Assembly: GCA_018340805.1 (NCBI GenBank)
Contig: JACMZG010001908.1
Span: 39,314,872 to 39,378,871, forward strand
Reading direction: 5' to 3'
DNA: 64,000 nucleotides
Source: Microvelia longipes
Lineage: Eukaryota > Arthropoda > Insecta > Hemiptera > Veliidae
Position numbers and translations under genes: made by a program. Positions within the stretch are counted from its first letter, which is position 1. Each line of letters begins with the position of its first letter. The notes beneath the pieces were generated by a model. It worked only from the letters and a program-made list of their open reading frames with translations, did no database searches and was not told where the DNA came from. Shown piece after piece: positions 39,110 to 53,530 of this stretch.

Positions 39110-42100
39110 TAAACATCATTATTGCTAAGCCATCAATCAAAACTATATTTCCTAAGAAAAAAAATATACATCCAATATAAAAATTCACCTCTCCCCCCTC
39201 CCCTCCATGACCCAAGTGGCATAAGCCCATTTTTCTTTGAATCCCCGCCCCCAAAAAAAATTTCAAATGTAAGTCAGATAAAAATAGTGAAAACATCAAT
39301 AAGACGTAAGGTCCAAATCATAATATTAAAACACATTAAACCCTTATTCCTAATTTATTTATAGTATCTTTTATTTAAAATTATCTAAATTATAATTTAA
39401 AATAAATAATCAATTAAATAGATTAAAATAAGTTTAAATTAAAATTTTCTATAGCTTTAGATTTAAAAGGTGTTTAATTATATAAAAGTGTGTTGTTTAT
39501 TATCGTTGTAATACCTTTTAGATCTATTTTAACTCATCAATCATGATATAAATCAGTAAAGAAAGAAATTTCTTTTCAAGTATAACGTTATATTTAATGA
39601 ATCTTTGAAGCGTGTGGTTGGATCAAAATGTGGTATCGAAAAATATCGTTTTCTTTATTTAAAAAACCCCAGAGGTGCGAGCCCGACACCTCGCTTCATC
39701 GCCTTCCAAGGCGTCCGGTGTCGCACCGTGTCCATATGTGGATTTAAAAAACCATCAAGATGTGGATCGACAAAAAGTTCAGATACCGCTTTTGATAATG
39801 ATTTTTTTTTATAATTTCCAGATGAGTTGCTCCTCTTTTAGGTCGAGGTTTATTTCGTTTTTTATAAAAAAAATAAATAAAGAAAAAAATGAATTCATCC
39901 CATATTAGTGCTACCCTTAACCTAAATTTTAATTTTATATTTTTTTTTAATTTTTATTATTTGTTGATATAGAATTCCATTTTAAAAAATAAATAAAAAT
40001 GACACTTTTCTTGTCTCATTTTGCAGCTTTAAAAAAATTGTAATATATTTTGTTTAAAAAAAATCTGCTTACATTTTTTTTATTTATTGTTTAAGTAAAG
40101 TTGTAAAATTTAAAAAGATAAATATCTCGAATAGTGTGAACATTCTTGATATTCAATAAACAACTAGCAAAAACATATTTCTTTTGTATCACCATTAGAC
40201 CAATTTCAGACCAATTCAAATGTTTTTGCGTCCCTTAAAAGGTGCTTGTCGATGCAATGGTATTTTTTTCTTAAAATTCTTTCTTCGTAGAAAAGGAGGA
40301 ATAGTTTGAACAAAACAATGCCTCTGGAGAGTGGAATGTAACACAGTAAAAAAAGAAGTATACAGTAATCTATACAATGAAATATTGTGCTTTACTTCTT
40401 TGTTGCTTCATCTAATTTGTTTACACTTTTTTTAAATTTAACTAATTCTTTAAAATCTAATTATCAGAGCCTTTTCTTCATCTTTATTCGTGCAAAATTC
40501 GTAAAAACTAAAATTCTCAGACTAAATTTTTCGTAGAAGGGAAAATGATTCCTAGTAAATCTATTTTCTAAGACTATGATGACATTATATCCAATATTTA
40601 GGCCGGTTCAGTAAAGTCCAGCTAAAGTAGAACTCGATCGAAGCTGGAATAGCCAGGTATTTAATAAGATAAAGCCGTAGAAAATATTGTAACTATACAA
40701 GGATTGCGTATCCCTACTTAGTATATTTTTAACAGCACCATTATAACTATTTAACTATTTATTTAACACTATATAACAATTTAATTAAGTACTGTTTATT
40801 TAACACTATATAACTTTGTATTTAACCTATTTATTTGACACTGTATATAACTATTTATTTAACACTATATAACTATATTTTTAACTATTTCATTTTTATT
40901 ATGTAAAAATAATTTAAACTAGTGTTGTTTACAATTACTATACAGCTAATAGTTGGTTATTTAAGGTATGAAATTACTGTAAGATTAAAAATTCAATTTA
41001 ATCAACAATATATTGGATGTGGTTAAAGACAAGTAAATAAATAAACAAACGGATGACAAAATTAACCAAAAAAAATAATAAGGAAGGTAAAACAAATAAA
41101 TTCAAAAATAAAAACACAGAAGGTAAAAGTTATAATAAAATATTATATAATGGACTAAAAATAATAATAACACAAATTCATAAATAACATTTTAATAAAT
41201 TTAACCAAAACAAATTAAAATTTATGAACATGATAAATTAAAAGAAGTAAAATAAACATAATAAAGTTAAAAATAAGAAAGAATGAACAAGACAAGAAAT
41301 AAATTTAGAATAAAAATCTTAACAGACAAGACTGGACATTAGGGAACTGGTTTTAGGAGTCCCCGAATAGAAATTTAACGTAACTTTACGATCCTCCTCG
41401 TCTCAGAAACACTTATGGTCTTAACCAAAAAAATAAAATAAAGAAATGCTATGCTAATCAAAATATTCAAAGAAAAATAATATAAAAAGTAGGAATGACT
41501 AAAACAGTATAAAAGTAAAACATATTGGATAAAAACGTATAGAAAATTGTTCATAAATAAATAATTTTACCTAATTTAATAAAAATGTAAAAAAATGCTA
41601 CTGCATAATTATTTCAATACATGCTTTTTACGACATCTATAATTTATAGAATAACGATCAATGATGATATTTTTAAATAAGTCTGAAAATAAACCTACTA
41701 TTAGGATTAACCTAAGAAGAAAGGACTATAAAGAACATTATATAAAAAGAAAAAAAATAAATCGTTGTTTAAATAAATAAATAAAATATATATTTACACA
41801 AAATCATCTTTAAATTTAAAATTTAATGTTTTGTCATTTTTATTACTATTAATGTGGTTATTCATAGAACAATTTAGAATTTTATTATTATTCATTTAAT
41901 TAATAGTAATTTAAAAAGTAAATAAAATAAAATGTATTGATAAAAAGTTATTTACTTTAATGACAAGAAATTTCCGGTCATAACTCTTCGAGAATTTTTA
42001 TCAATTTTACCATCTTTAAACTTTTTTTTAGAAAAAAAAAACTTTGTGATATTATCTTTTTAAAATCAAAAATTATCTAAATTCCGAATTGATCTTTATC

Positions 42101-43080
42101 TAAATTTGTATGCATTCTAAATTTAAATATTAACAATTTTAAAATTGTGATTGAAAAGATTTTTATTAAGTTAAATAACTATTTGATTTTGATCTGAAAC
42201 AAAGATTAAAATTTATTGCAAAAGATCGTCTGATAAATAATTTATCAGCTATTATAAAGGTATAAACAGATTTTATTATTTTTATTCCCTCAGCAATAAA
42301 ATATTTATTGAATATGTTTAACTAGGGATAAAATTAACCGGCATTTAACTTCTTTAATCTAAATAACTTGGTGGTTTAATAAATTCAAGCAATAATTGCT
42401 TGTACAGCGACCCAATATTATGTAAATATAATTTTATATAGAATCAAATCTATAAATACATTTAAAGGATTTACAAACCACAATCCACTATTTGACTTGA
42501 AATTGTCAACAGGTGCTAAAAAGTTATTTTGAAGAATCGTTTGTCCCAAATTTTAATATCATGATCTGATTTTTTGTAAAGGAAAATAGGTTTATATTTT
42601 TCTTCTTCAAAAAATATCTTCTCAAGGGAGGCTTAAATACACCCTATAAATACGTACTCCAAATTTGGTGCGATTCTGTAGTTTGAGAGGAATTCGAAGC
42701 TTTACGTGATAAAAATGAGGATGTATATAATGTAACTTGGTCAAGTGGTAAACACCACGAAGTAAAAACATGATAAAATAACGAACTTGATGATCAAAAG
42801 TCAATTTAAAAAATAAACACTGATTATAATCGAAATAGAAAAGTTACACTTTTCAAGGTGTTTTTATTTCTAGTAGTACACTACTTCTACTATCAGTGTA
42901 GCAGGTGTACAAGCAATGCACCCTTGGGTTTTAATTGATTGGTCACTACATCTACACTACACCTAGAGCAATCTTTCATAACCTTACAATAATAGGAAAA
43001 TTAAAAAAAATACTGACATTCTTATACCGTCTTTCTTCAGTTTACTGTCGAAATCTGAAGAAAACGTATTTAACTGTTAT
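39110..43080. other. AT-rich interval with irregular short repeats
   Basis: No gene supported. At 40730-40900 the phrase tatttaacactatataac recurs four to five times at uneven spacing. A small less-AT-rich patch at 39665-39740 (cgagcccgacacctcgcttc) has no recognised identity. Confidence 0.4.
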
Positions 43081-43084
43081 TTTA

Positions 43085-43635
43085 AACAAATAATATATTA
43101 CTTTTCCTCATTTATACCGTAAATATTGAGTTTGCAAAAACACACGAAACCGGAATTATCCGTTTCAGGTGTTTAAAGGCCTCCTAAGAGGTTTTCACAA
43201 AGTTGTCTGTCTGTATGTGAGTGTGTGTGTTATCATCGTAGCTCCTAGGGTATTCATGCTAGAGAGTTGAAACTTTGTACAAAAATCAGTCTACCGCTGT
43301 AGTTTTGCTATTCGGAAAATAATTTTTATGACGCCAATAACCCGCAATGACAGTGACAGCAAACATTTCAAAAAATGATTAAACGCGGAAAAATAATGCG
43401 ATCGGATAAGATTTAGCACGCATGTGCTAAATATATGTGCCAAGTTTTATCTCATTATCAGCATTAGTTAATGCATGCGTAGTATTTGCATACGTTTTTT
43501 AAAAAATTGTAAAAAATCAGAAAATCATTCAATTGAGTGTAAATTAAGTACTAGTGTATACCTGCACTTAATAAATAAGTACATAAAGTTTCGTTTCAAT
43601 ACAAGTATATCCATGATTTTTGTTGGATCATAAAA
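43085..43635 (+). mobile_element. Family A repeat, copy lacking the tail
   Basis: Head cctcatttataccgtaaata, then cgaaaccggaattatccgtt, gtgtgtgtgttatcatcgta, ttgaaactttgtacaaaaat, aacccgcaatgac, ending at tccatgatttttgttggatc. It matches 12362-12930 landmark for landmark. The gaggtacc tail is absent. Confidence 0.75.
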
Positions 43636-43639
43636 CTTA

Positions 43640-45848
43640 AACATGTCATAATCATAATTGTAAACATGTAATTCGTTAATAAGCTAAGTCATACCATACC
43701 TTTATATAACGTAGGGAAGAATTGATAATTATTCTAGGTACAGGTACTGCTATAACTCTCCCTCGTCAGGTTGGCATTATACAGGTGATACATAGCCACC
43801 GTTCATCTGAGACGGGCTGTCAACAAAAATCATGTATTAGTTTAACTGTAGGACGTAAAAAATGTATTAGTATAACTGTAGGACGAAAAATTATAATAGT
43901 CCGTGCAGTAAAAACGTTAAAGATATAAAGATGCAGAGACTATACTTCACTAGCATAAGAAACTAGTTAAAAAAATGCGTGTTTTTACTACTTGTTACTT
44001 TTTATTTTTTCGTAAGCAATAAAGCAGTAGTTATATTTCAAGTTTAATTTCTAGTTTATCTTTCGATCTATAAAAATGTATTTTATAAAACATTTATAAA
44101 ATACAAAACCAATTCCAGAGCACATAAAATTTGTAGAGTCAAAAAGAGCTAATATTCAATTATTACAGGCATCTGCCACGATATGCCAAAAACCATTAAC
44201 TTACATACTTCATGATCGTAGTCAAAGAGAAAGCAGAAACAAAAATCTATGTTCTATCGGATAAGATCTATGTTTCTAATTATTACTTTTATTTAAGTTT
44301 GAATCTCTTCGATTATCATAATTTAATTTAGATAGGTTCAAGTATAATAAAATCAGTTTTCTCATCGACTTCTCTTTGATGAAATTTTTTATTGTAATTT
44401 TACTTTTCCTTGTTTATACCGTAGTTTTCTAATGTTTCCATTACTTAACAAAACAATCTCATCAACTGTAATTTTGTTAAAGAAATTCGCAAAAAAATCC
44501 AAACAGAAAAAAACTAAAGACTTATTTTCCAAAAAAAAAAAAAAAAATACAGCGTCTATCCCTACCATAACATAAATAAGAAAAGATCTCTCTCAAAAAA
44601 GTGACACCTGACAAATAATAAGAGGGAACTTTTTTTTCTTTAAAATATTCTCTACAGAAAAGCAAATAGATGTCTTATGCGTTATTTACTTCACCCATAT
44701 AAAGTCTACATTTGTTATAAATATATACGACGTATAAAAAAAACAAATATATGAAAAAAAGTATAAATTTTAATTTGGAAAAAAAATCTGGCATACTTTA
44801 GCCCCTTATTATATGTAAGTTTAATTTATTGTTTACTTATTTTTAAATAAAAATATGTGATTGAATATACTCAATTATAAATAAAATATCAGTGACATTT
44901 ATTTGACATAAATGTCTTCAAATGAGAACGTATAATGTTATAAATGTCAATATTTATACATAAGTCTGTAAATAAGTCAATTTTTTTTTTTAAAAAAACT
45001 CAAAATAAATCAAAATATTTTGTAATAAAAGTTTTTATGTCAGTCATCACATTAATAAATTTCATTTTTTATTATAGGTTTACTGTCATAAAAAAATAAT
45101 AAAATATTAACACAGGAAACATGTTTAAAAGCAAAATAAAAGTACACGATTATAAGAGATTGACTAGAGAAGTAAGAAAAAAAAGAAATTAGAAGAGGGA
45201 TAAAGATGAAGATAAATCTGAAACAGATTAACTGGAAAACAATTTAAATTAAGAAAATTGAGTCATGAATGAAAAATGATTCCTTCACCTTTTAAATAAC
45301 GACCAAATATCAAAATATTAAGGCTGAACTAAACACTTTCTCATCTAAGGAGACTATCTATGTTTAGCAACCAGACATCAGAGAAGTTTTACAAGGCAAC
45401 ATAATAACTCTAGACAACCTTTGCAACATCATCTGTGAATCCAAATTAGATAAGGAACTCAAAATTCATAGTGATTAGATTAAAACAAACTGTATTTAGA
45501 CAAAAGTAATTTAACGTTTAACTAATTTTTTAATATATGTATATTAAAAAATTAGTAAAACGTTAAATTGGTGGCTATTATAAAATATACTGGCCTCTAA
45601 CATTTCGCTAGCACAGTGGGGTTCCTTGAAGGATGCGTATGTGATTTTATACAATCCATTATAAACTGGAATTGCTCACCTCATTGCAACATATTGAGGT
45701 CCATGATGTTACAGGCTCATCAAGAAGCATTCACACAGAAAGCAAATTATGATTTTCGCTTTAAAGCACTTATAACGAAAAGGGCATTACCATCAAGGTC
45801 GCTGATCTGCCAAGCATGATAAATGGGAGTAAGCAAAAGATGTATTAC
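43640..45848. other. Interval downstream of the IRO-box exon
   Basis: Probably the next intron of the Iroquois gene. A hairpin at 45509-45570 pairs ttaactaattttttaatata with its complement. The stretch 45600-45830, next to the exon, is less AT-rich and has a 67-codon plus-strand frame without recognisable family; it may be a conserved non-coding element. No 3' exon found. Confidence 0.4.
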
Positions 45849-46353
45849 CTCTTATAGAATGGTTTAAAAGCTGTATCATCCTGTGGCTGGGGTTGCTGTT
45901 GAGGATGCGGGTGTGGGTGTGGAGGTTGCTGTTGGTTCTGTAGCGTTGGAGCTGGCGGTTGGTGGTGTTCTTGGGGCCTATAGTAGGACGGAGGATAATG
46001 TGATTGGTATGACGTAGGTTTAGCTTGACCTGGAGGTGTCTGCGGAGGCGTATCGGCTTCAGGTCCCCACGGATATCTCCCCCATGCTTGACCCCATGGA
46101 GGTGGTGGTGTTTTACAAGCCGCTGTGTCAGCTAGGCTCCATATTTTAGGTTTGGAAGGTGGTAGTGGAATCCCGCAATCAGGTGGTAGCCGTTCTCCCT
46201 TCATATGATGACTTCCTGCCATACCGGACATACCAAGCATTCCTCCACCCAACATACCAGGTCCTAGCATTCCTCCTGCTTTCCTATCATCATCGTCATC
46301 ATCGTCTACCAGTCTCTCCTCAGCTTTCACATGAACTCCAACACCCTCTCCTA
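45849..46353 (-). CDS. iro: Iroquois homeobox gene, downstream coding exon with the IRO box
   Basis: This exon reads two bases, then 167 codons, then two bases. It begins GEGVGVHVKAEERL followed by seven consecutive Asp, then a Gly/Met-rich stretch (residues 26-46). Residues 67-85 are the Iroquois-family motif KPKIWSLADTAACKTPPPP. Residues 100-106 (DTPPQTP) match a Pro/Thr motif also found in fly Ara/Caup. The end is Gln/Pro/His-rich with an HP repeat and closes with AFKPFYK. The acceptor is a tandem TTTTAGTAG at 46351-46359. The donor AG|GTAATA at 45849/45848 is strong, and translation would stop within two codons if it were not used. Its two-base start fits the one-base end of the homeobox exon about 11.3 kb upstream, giving a continuous frame through an R-L or R-R junction. 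An unseen small exon in between cannot be excluded. The next 3' exon was not identified. Confidence 0.92.
46097..46153 (-). other. IRO-box motif
   Basis: This stretch encodes KPKIWSLADTAACKTPPPP, a family-diagnostic motif C-terminal to the homeodomain. It separates Iroquois proteins from other TALE homeodomain proteins such as Pbx, Meis and TGIF. Confidence 0.9.
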
Positions 46354-46356
46354 CTA
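46351..46356 (-). promoter_or_regulatory. Tandem NAGNAG splice acceptor
   Basis: On the minus strand the intron ends ...TTTTAGTAG before GAGAGGG. Use of the first AG starts the exon at 46353 and use of the second at 46350. Both keep the reading frame and differ by one codon at the junction. Confidence 0.6.
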
Positions 46357-48335
46357 AAATAAAAAGACTAAGGTCAGTAAAAACTACAAAATGAAAATTC
46401 ATTTAAGGAGCCCCACTTTTGTATCAAAAATTACTTCATACTTATCAATCTTTAAAACAACAGAATGTTTTTATCTAAAGCACCTGTTGTCAAAACCAAA
46501 AGTTCCGAAAAGTTGACGTTTCATATGCAGTATTTTAGCAATTGAACAAGTTACTATCGACACTACTATACAGACCATTACTTGTTTATATCAAGTCTTC
46601 ATACTTGCTTATCATCTAGTTTAATTTAAAACTTAATTTAACGTCACATAAGTGTCGAAGTAGCAACTTCTTCATTGATTCTGTAACCTGTGTTAAGTGC
46701 CACTAACACTTAACACTTTATTATCTTATAGAATCAATTTTGCATTAGAAATACACGTTTCTTATACATAAAATTATCTTAAACATTGAATCAATATTAA
46801 TTAATATTGGTTAAGTCTACTGAAAAAAATCACCTCTTTTACTGTAAAAAACGAATTCTCATTCTACAACTAAAACCAGTTTTCTTTCTAGCAAGTATAA
46901 AACCAAAATATTCATTCATATTTTTTAATGTTGAAATTTTCTATACAAAGCAAATTGATCATGCAACGTCAAAGTAGAACACGATATCGACGAATCCATC
47001 ATCATTACAACCCAAGTAGATTACAGCTAAATTGATTTTGTATACACATTTGACGAATTTAAATATTTCGTATATTTATGTTTTACGAATAAAACGTCTC
47101 ATTTATTTGCTATACGTCATCTTACACAAGTATTACTAATTTAACTTAAGCTCAAATATATATCACTGTTCTTTTATGAGAAGTGATTAGATAATAAGAT
47201 GGCAAATGAGAATACTGAAAGTGTCACACGTTTTTAAGTATTAAACGAGATTAAAATGTTAACAAAATCGCATGTGTAAGCACACGATAAGCAACCAACT
47301 TATCAATGAAGTTCTTAGTCAGCACATACTTATGTGTGAATCGTGCTTTGCATTCAATTAGTCTCTATTACTTATAATGAAGATGACAAATCAAAATCTG
47401 AGGGAGGCAAAGAAGATCTTGTTGAATGTTTAACAAACAAATAGAAAGGGAGCTTCCTCATAGCCAGATGCACTTAGATTAGCTTTTTTTGCAAAAACAC
47501 TAAGGGAGTGTTTTATTCATCTCTAATAGGGTAATAGTGTCGTTTAAACTCTTGGGAGATAAAGCCCTTGATGAGGGTTGATACGAGAAAGACCCTTCCG
47601 TATAAGTTTTTATTAAAACGGTATGAAGAGAAGGGTGTCAATGGCTTTAAGTGGCGCTCCCATTGGAAAGCCATATCCCAGCTGCTAATGAAATCACCCT
47701 TCACTGTTTATTCTCCAAGGGCATAAGGAGGGACTGCAGAAAAATAGCTGACTCTTTTCATTCCTGCAAAAAGCCCTTCAGGCTCTATTATCTCGTTAAA
47801 ACTAACTTGAACCCCTCTTAAATAGAAAGTTATAACACATTGAAAACAAACCCTCCCCTACCCGACTTCTCGCTCAATTTGACACTTCAGAGTAACATTT
47901 TAAAAACCCAATAAATCAAATTAAACCGAAATTAGATTTATTTCAAATAAAAGTTAAATAGCGGTAAACCTAAACAGAAACCTTCAAAAGAACCACAACA
48001 GATATTTAACTGGAGATAAAATAATTATAACCCCGTAATTCACTTATAAAACAACTTTATGTTCTTTGTAATAGTTTAAGTTATAAATCAAGTTGTATTT
48101 TTATCCGATATAAAAACTATTTAAGATTAAAGATATTATATAAAATACATTCTAGCCGCATTAAAAAGATTAAAAACTATTCTACAAAATAAACAGATAT
48201 TTACTATTTAAATATTCTTCTATTCCTCAGGTGAATCAAATGTACAGAGCGATGAAGACAAACTACATAAGATATCTAAACTGACAATAACAAATTTATA
48301 GAGTTTTTAAAATAAGTTCTTTTTATGAGAAGACT

Positions 48336-48495
48336 AGATAGGAGTGTAGTTCTCACACCCGGACCGGGGCGGAGTGTAATCCGGTACGCTATCTCGACAT
48401 CTGTGGGGGAGACTCACGCTGAGCCGTGACTTCCAGACACTACTGGTGAATTGCTTCATAAGTCCCAGCTTCTTTATAAGCCACGGAATAAGCAT
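48336..48495. other. Isolated GC-rich island within the Iroquois intron
   Basis: Reads cacccggaccggggcggagt, then tgtgggggagactcacgctg, in DNA that is otherwise strongly AT-rich. All frames I checked have early stops. It could be a SINE fragment, a regulatory element or a non-coding exon. Confidence 0.4.
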
Positions 48496-48893
48496 TTAGA
48501 TCAGTCTCTACGATTGTGTTTTTATTTAACAAATAAATAACACAACATATCTTATAGGATAGATGTTTTTATAAATCTTGAAATAAATCTAATCCTTTCT
48601 TTGTTTCTAAGTTATAAATCTTTATAACTCTCTCAATGTCATAACTAAATACTTCAGTTAAAAGTATCAATCCTTTTCTTATTTAACTTTATCTAAAATA
48701 TTAAAACTATATTTAAACTTAATTGATTTTTTATGGACTTAAGAAAATAAGAATACACATAAGAAGCCTTATGCTTGAGATTTCACTAACTTAACTTATT
48801 TTTATTCTTAAGTTTATTTGCCGTTACTTGTTTATGAATAGCAAAAAATAGAGTTGGGGATTCCAAATCCAGGAAAAATAATAAACACGTTTT

Positions 48894-49092
48894 CCACTGA
48901 TATTAAAATTTAATGACAGAGCCAGCTCAGACTTATAACAGAGTATTATTAGTGCCGGCGAGATGCGAAGAAAATGTTAAGAAACGGAAATATGATTACG
49001 TCGTTTAACTCGTTGAAATCGACAACTTCACATCACTGATGATGCACTGTTAAGTCTGAGCTGGCTCTGTCATTAAATTTAAATATCAGTGG
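48894..49092. mobile_element. MITE with 42-bp terminal inverted repeats
   Basis: The left end ccactgatattaaaattta and the right end taaatttaaatatcagtgg, with cagagccagctcagactta mirrored by taagtctgagctggctctg, match at all but one position. The 199-bp element has no coding frame. Confidence 0.8.
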
Positions 49093-52000
49093 AGTATTTG
49101 TTTCTTATTTTTCCTTGTTAATAAACATTATATTTCACTGTTCCTACATATTCTCAACTGCAGAAGAAACAATACGTGAAATTAGTAATGGGAAAGTTAG
49201 TATAGAAAAAAATCCACAGAATCAGATCCTTACTATTTTGATATAAATAAGTAAAATACCATTTCATAGGATTTCTAGGTCTAAAAACAAAATTTGGCTT
49301 ACAGTCCACTACGAGGATACTTTTGAATTTCATTTTAAATTTTACTTTGACCTTTATAAACTTGTAAACAAGATTTATAAGCTCAGAAAGGAAACCTTTT
49401 ATTTTTAAGATTAGGATTAGAAAAGGTAAGATACAAGTCCATAATATCTAGGATGGTGATCTTATTTTAAAAAAGTTCATGGGATTTATCTGACCCTAAG
49501 ATAATAGTATTCTGTAAGGGTCACAGAAAGGGGTCAGAAGAGCCCTGCATATAAATCAATTTCAGAAATATTGAAAATGTAATGTATTTTAAAAAATTTA
49601 ATTTTTTTCGTGAATAAAATCCTATTTTTAGATTTCGTTAGATTATGTATTCTTTTATTTTACTGCTTATAGATTATTTATTCTTTAAATTTATTAAAAC
49701 TCGAGTAAAAAATAAAATTGTAAAACATTAAAAATGAAAAGAGATAACAGAATAAATAAAAATGATATAGGAAAATAAACACAGAAAAAATAAACAAAAT
49801 AAAAGATTTCTCTGATTGGCAAAAAATATTCAAAGCTTAGAAGATGGTTATCAGACTAGAGGAGTGAAAGGAAGCTATATATAAGGAAGTCTAAGGAAGG
49901 TGTTAACAAGAATAATATATGAATATGTATAAAATAAAATAAAACAAGAAGAAAAAGTCGTGAGAAAGAACAAAAGCAACCAATACAATGGCGAACAATC
50001 CAATGGCACAACACCGTACTGTGTCGTTCAAGTCCTTAACTTAACAAATATTTTATTTTATGTAGAAGTGTAGTATGACTAAGTTTATGTTTTAAATAAA
50101 ATATAAATTGAAGTAAGAAAAAATTAATAAAAATAAATTATGAAAAGACATCTAGAGAATGTGTCATAAATAATCGTCCAAAACCGAGCAGTAGAATTAC
50201 CCCAGTTAAGAAGAAACAATATCAAAATCTTTATAAAAACTAGAACCGGCTTTCTATCTTACGATCATCATCAGTACCTACCAAACAATGTTATAATAGT
50301 ATATTACAAACTAATATTAATACAGAAAGTAAGAAAAGTCAACAAAATTAATAAAAAATCATAAAATTAAAATAAAAATGCTGAAGAGAAATAAGGATTT
50401 CTCTTCAGCTTTTTGGGAGTATAACTTTTTGGGACACAAAAGATCTTACCTTGACCGGGCTGGCAAAATCCACTTTTATCCATCTTACTCAGAGCTGTAT
50501 TGCTATTTTTTCTACACTACGAAAAGTTTATAATTTTACAAGACCTTGCATAAGATCAACTTTCGAAATGTAATGTAAAAACGCTACATAATGTTGGACG
50601 TCTCAATGGTTCATTTCAATCCCGGAAATTCAGTCTAGATCGCTTCACCTGTATGTCCGTGCAGTGCACCCGCAGGAACCACATACAAGAAAGTAAACTT
50701 CATTTTTGTCCGAAGGCTCGACATTGTCTTGAAGTTTTAACGTGTGGATACAAAAGGAACGTACATTGACAAAACTCCTTTCTTAAAAATGATAATAAGC
50801 TTTTTAGAGACTTTGGGCCGATTTAAAGTACATTCCTCTATAGATGAAGTCCGAGCATGAACCTCCACCTTCAAGAAGGTTAGATCGTCATTTAAATAAT
50901 GACAAGGATAAACACTGCCAACATGAAGTATAGCGTTTCTATATTACACATTGAAAGATGGCCCTATGTCAGAAAAGGAAAATTTACAATTTTATTGAAA
51001 TATGGAAAATATTCCAATAAAGGTTAGAATAAAAAGGCTAAAACTAAAAGGTAGCCCTGTCATTGTTATTATCCGAAAAAAGGTTGGCTAATGATATTTC
51101 TTATCATCTATAATATGAAGACGATTTACTATTTCCTATTTGAATATCACAGAAATATTCTATGTCCTTAAATGCATAATAGATATAGAATTTATAATAG
51201 AAAATAATGTAGCTCTGTTCAAAATATAAAGTCAAAATAGTCAACAAGTAAAGAGGAATTATTAACGGCAATAAACTAAAACAAAATAAAAATATATAAA
51301 ACGTAAAAGTAAAATAAAATAATAACGCTCTGAAAATAGATTATTAATAAGTAAAACAATCAATTTTATCATAAAAATTCAAGTCAAATTATTCATAAAA
51401 CATTTTATAGCATTTATTTATTATAAATATTATAAAATAATACAGCTAACCCAACAACAAAAATGTTGACAGCCTGACTCCACCATACACTCAGTTCGAA
51501 TTTATCACCAAATTATAAACCAGTCACGCTATAAAATACAATTTATCAACAAATTTAAAACTTAATATTGAATAACATAAACATGGCTTATAAACATAAC
51601 AAATTTCTTTTTTTTTATACATTTTAAAATTCAATGTATTTCAGGATCGCGTGGGTGCTTTACTGCAAGACAGACATAAATTGGAAAGAAAAGCAGATAT
51701 ACATAAATATATAAGTATATACATATATATACAGTATATATAAACATGTATAATGTCAAATGAAGAAAAGAATGAACATTCGTTAAATTTCATAGTCTTT
51801 TTAAAAAAGAAAAAAAAACTTATACCTGTATAATACAAAAAAAAATGAAAAAATAATATAACATTTTAAGTGTCCACTAAAGGACATTCTTTCTTTTAAT
51901 ACTATAAATTCTTTTTTATTTTATTTATTTCATTTTTTGTCCTCACGTAATTTTTTTTTTTTTTTTAATTTTTTAGAAAGATTTTTAATGAATGGAATCT

Positions 52001-53084
52001 AAAAAAATAAAGTAAGAATGAAACTGAAAATAAAAAACAAGTTTTATCCTTTTTGTATTTTTGTTAGCCAGAGCCTTTTTTAAGGACCACTTAAGTCAAT
52101 ACATCCCTCTAATATCCTTTTCTCCTTTTATTTTATTTACATTTTTATCTTATCTTTTTAATTCCACTTCATTTTATTCTTGTATTTGTATATATTTTGA
52201 GCCTCCTGTCTTTAAATATCATAAAATTAAAAGTAAGTTAAAAAAATCATAAATAAAAATGTTTTAATACTCCTTTATCTTCTTAAACTTTAAAAAAAAC
52301 TCCAAAACATAAATAAATATAATAAATCAAAAAATGATAAACAAATAAATCTAGTACATAAATAAAAATAAACAACTATTATCATCTTTGCTTTGTGTTT
52401 TCTTCATAAGAACAAAATAAGTTACAATTAACAGTTAAATACTATTTATTGACATAAATATCTTCATAAATGCGTTCATTCATTAAAATTCATCAAATGC
52501 ATTAAATTGTAATTTTAAAAAAATATTAGGTTGATCCAATATTTGTTTCATTAATTAATTCCTTTTATATTACTTTTAATTATCTACCTTCTTAATGTCA
52601 GATTTAACACGATTAGACTTTATTTAAACTTATGTAGTATTAATAAATAATTAATTTAGTATTTCAGAACTTATGTAACATTCAATGTAGTATTTTTTAC
52701 AAGTTTTACATAAGTTACTCTGTCTTTATTAGGCTTCATGCAGTCTGCTATCAATTACGATTAATCTATATCTCTAATGTTCCTCGTCAAATAAAAATTG
52801 AACGAATATAATGATCCTAATACTTATTGTACACTAAAATACTGTCGAAGCAAATAATTATTAAATATAAAAAGAACCTGGCCAAATTAGTTAAATCATT
52901 ACCAGGAGGTATACAATGCCGGGTATCCTGCCAGCGCTACCTAAGAAAGTTGATACAATATATATATAAAGTTTATAAGAAAAGAAATAATAAAGAATAT
53001 TATATATTATTAATAAAGAAAGTTATACATATAAAGTTTATAAGAAAAGAAATAATAAAGAAAATTTGTAAAAAAGTTAAAACT

Positions 53085-53530
53085 TAGACCTAAAGCCGCA
53101 ACGCAGCGTAGGCGCTGTGAAAGCCGCTTCGCGGCCCCCGTGGCCAAATGGTAATTATCCTTCATCAGTTTGTTATATTACTAGTTTATATAAGTGGCAT
53201 ACTGCCACCATATCAGCGAATTTTCCAATCTATTTATAAAAAAAATTGGATTCGTTACATTATGTTATATATCTCAATCAATAACACCGTAACTAATACT
53301 GATAACAAAATGAAACTTCTCTTTTTTTATTATCCATACTTACTAGTAAACAATTTTAGCCCGATCACACACTTTTTGAAGATTTATGATTTTTTTAAAT
53401 GTTTGTGGGGTCATTATTGAGGGTTAATAACGTCACACATAAACAATAGGGTTCGCGACATTAACAAAGTTGATTTTTGTACTGAGTTTCATTCGCTAAA
53501 TTTACTGTCTACTCGAAAAAACTTTTTAGG
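53085..53530. mobile_element. Dispersed repeat family B, copy 2
   Basis: Starts with the hairpin gccgcttcgcggc and gtggccaaatgg, continues through ggcatactgccaccatatca and gcgaattttcc, and ends near tgtttgtggggtcat, gggttaataacgtcacacat and gttgatttttgtactgag. Same order as 8590-9010. Confidence 0.65.

Noticed and set aside
46159..46362. Plus-strand frame across the IRO-box exon
   Set aside because: Antisense shadow of the Iroquois coding exon.
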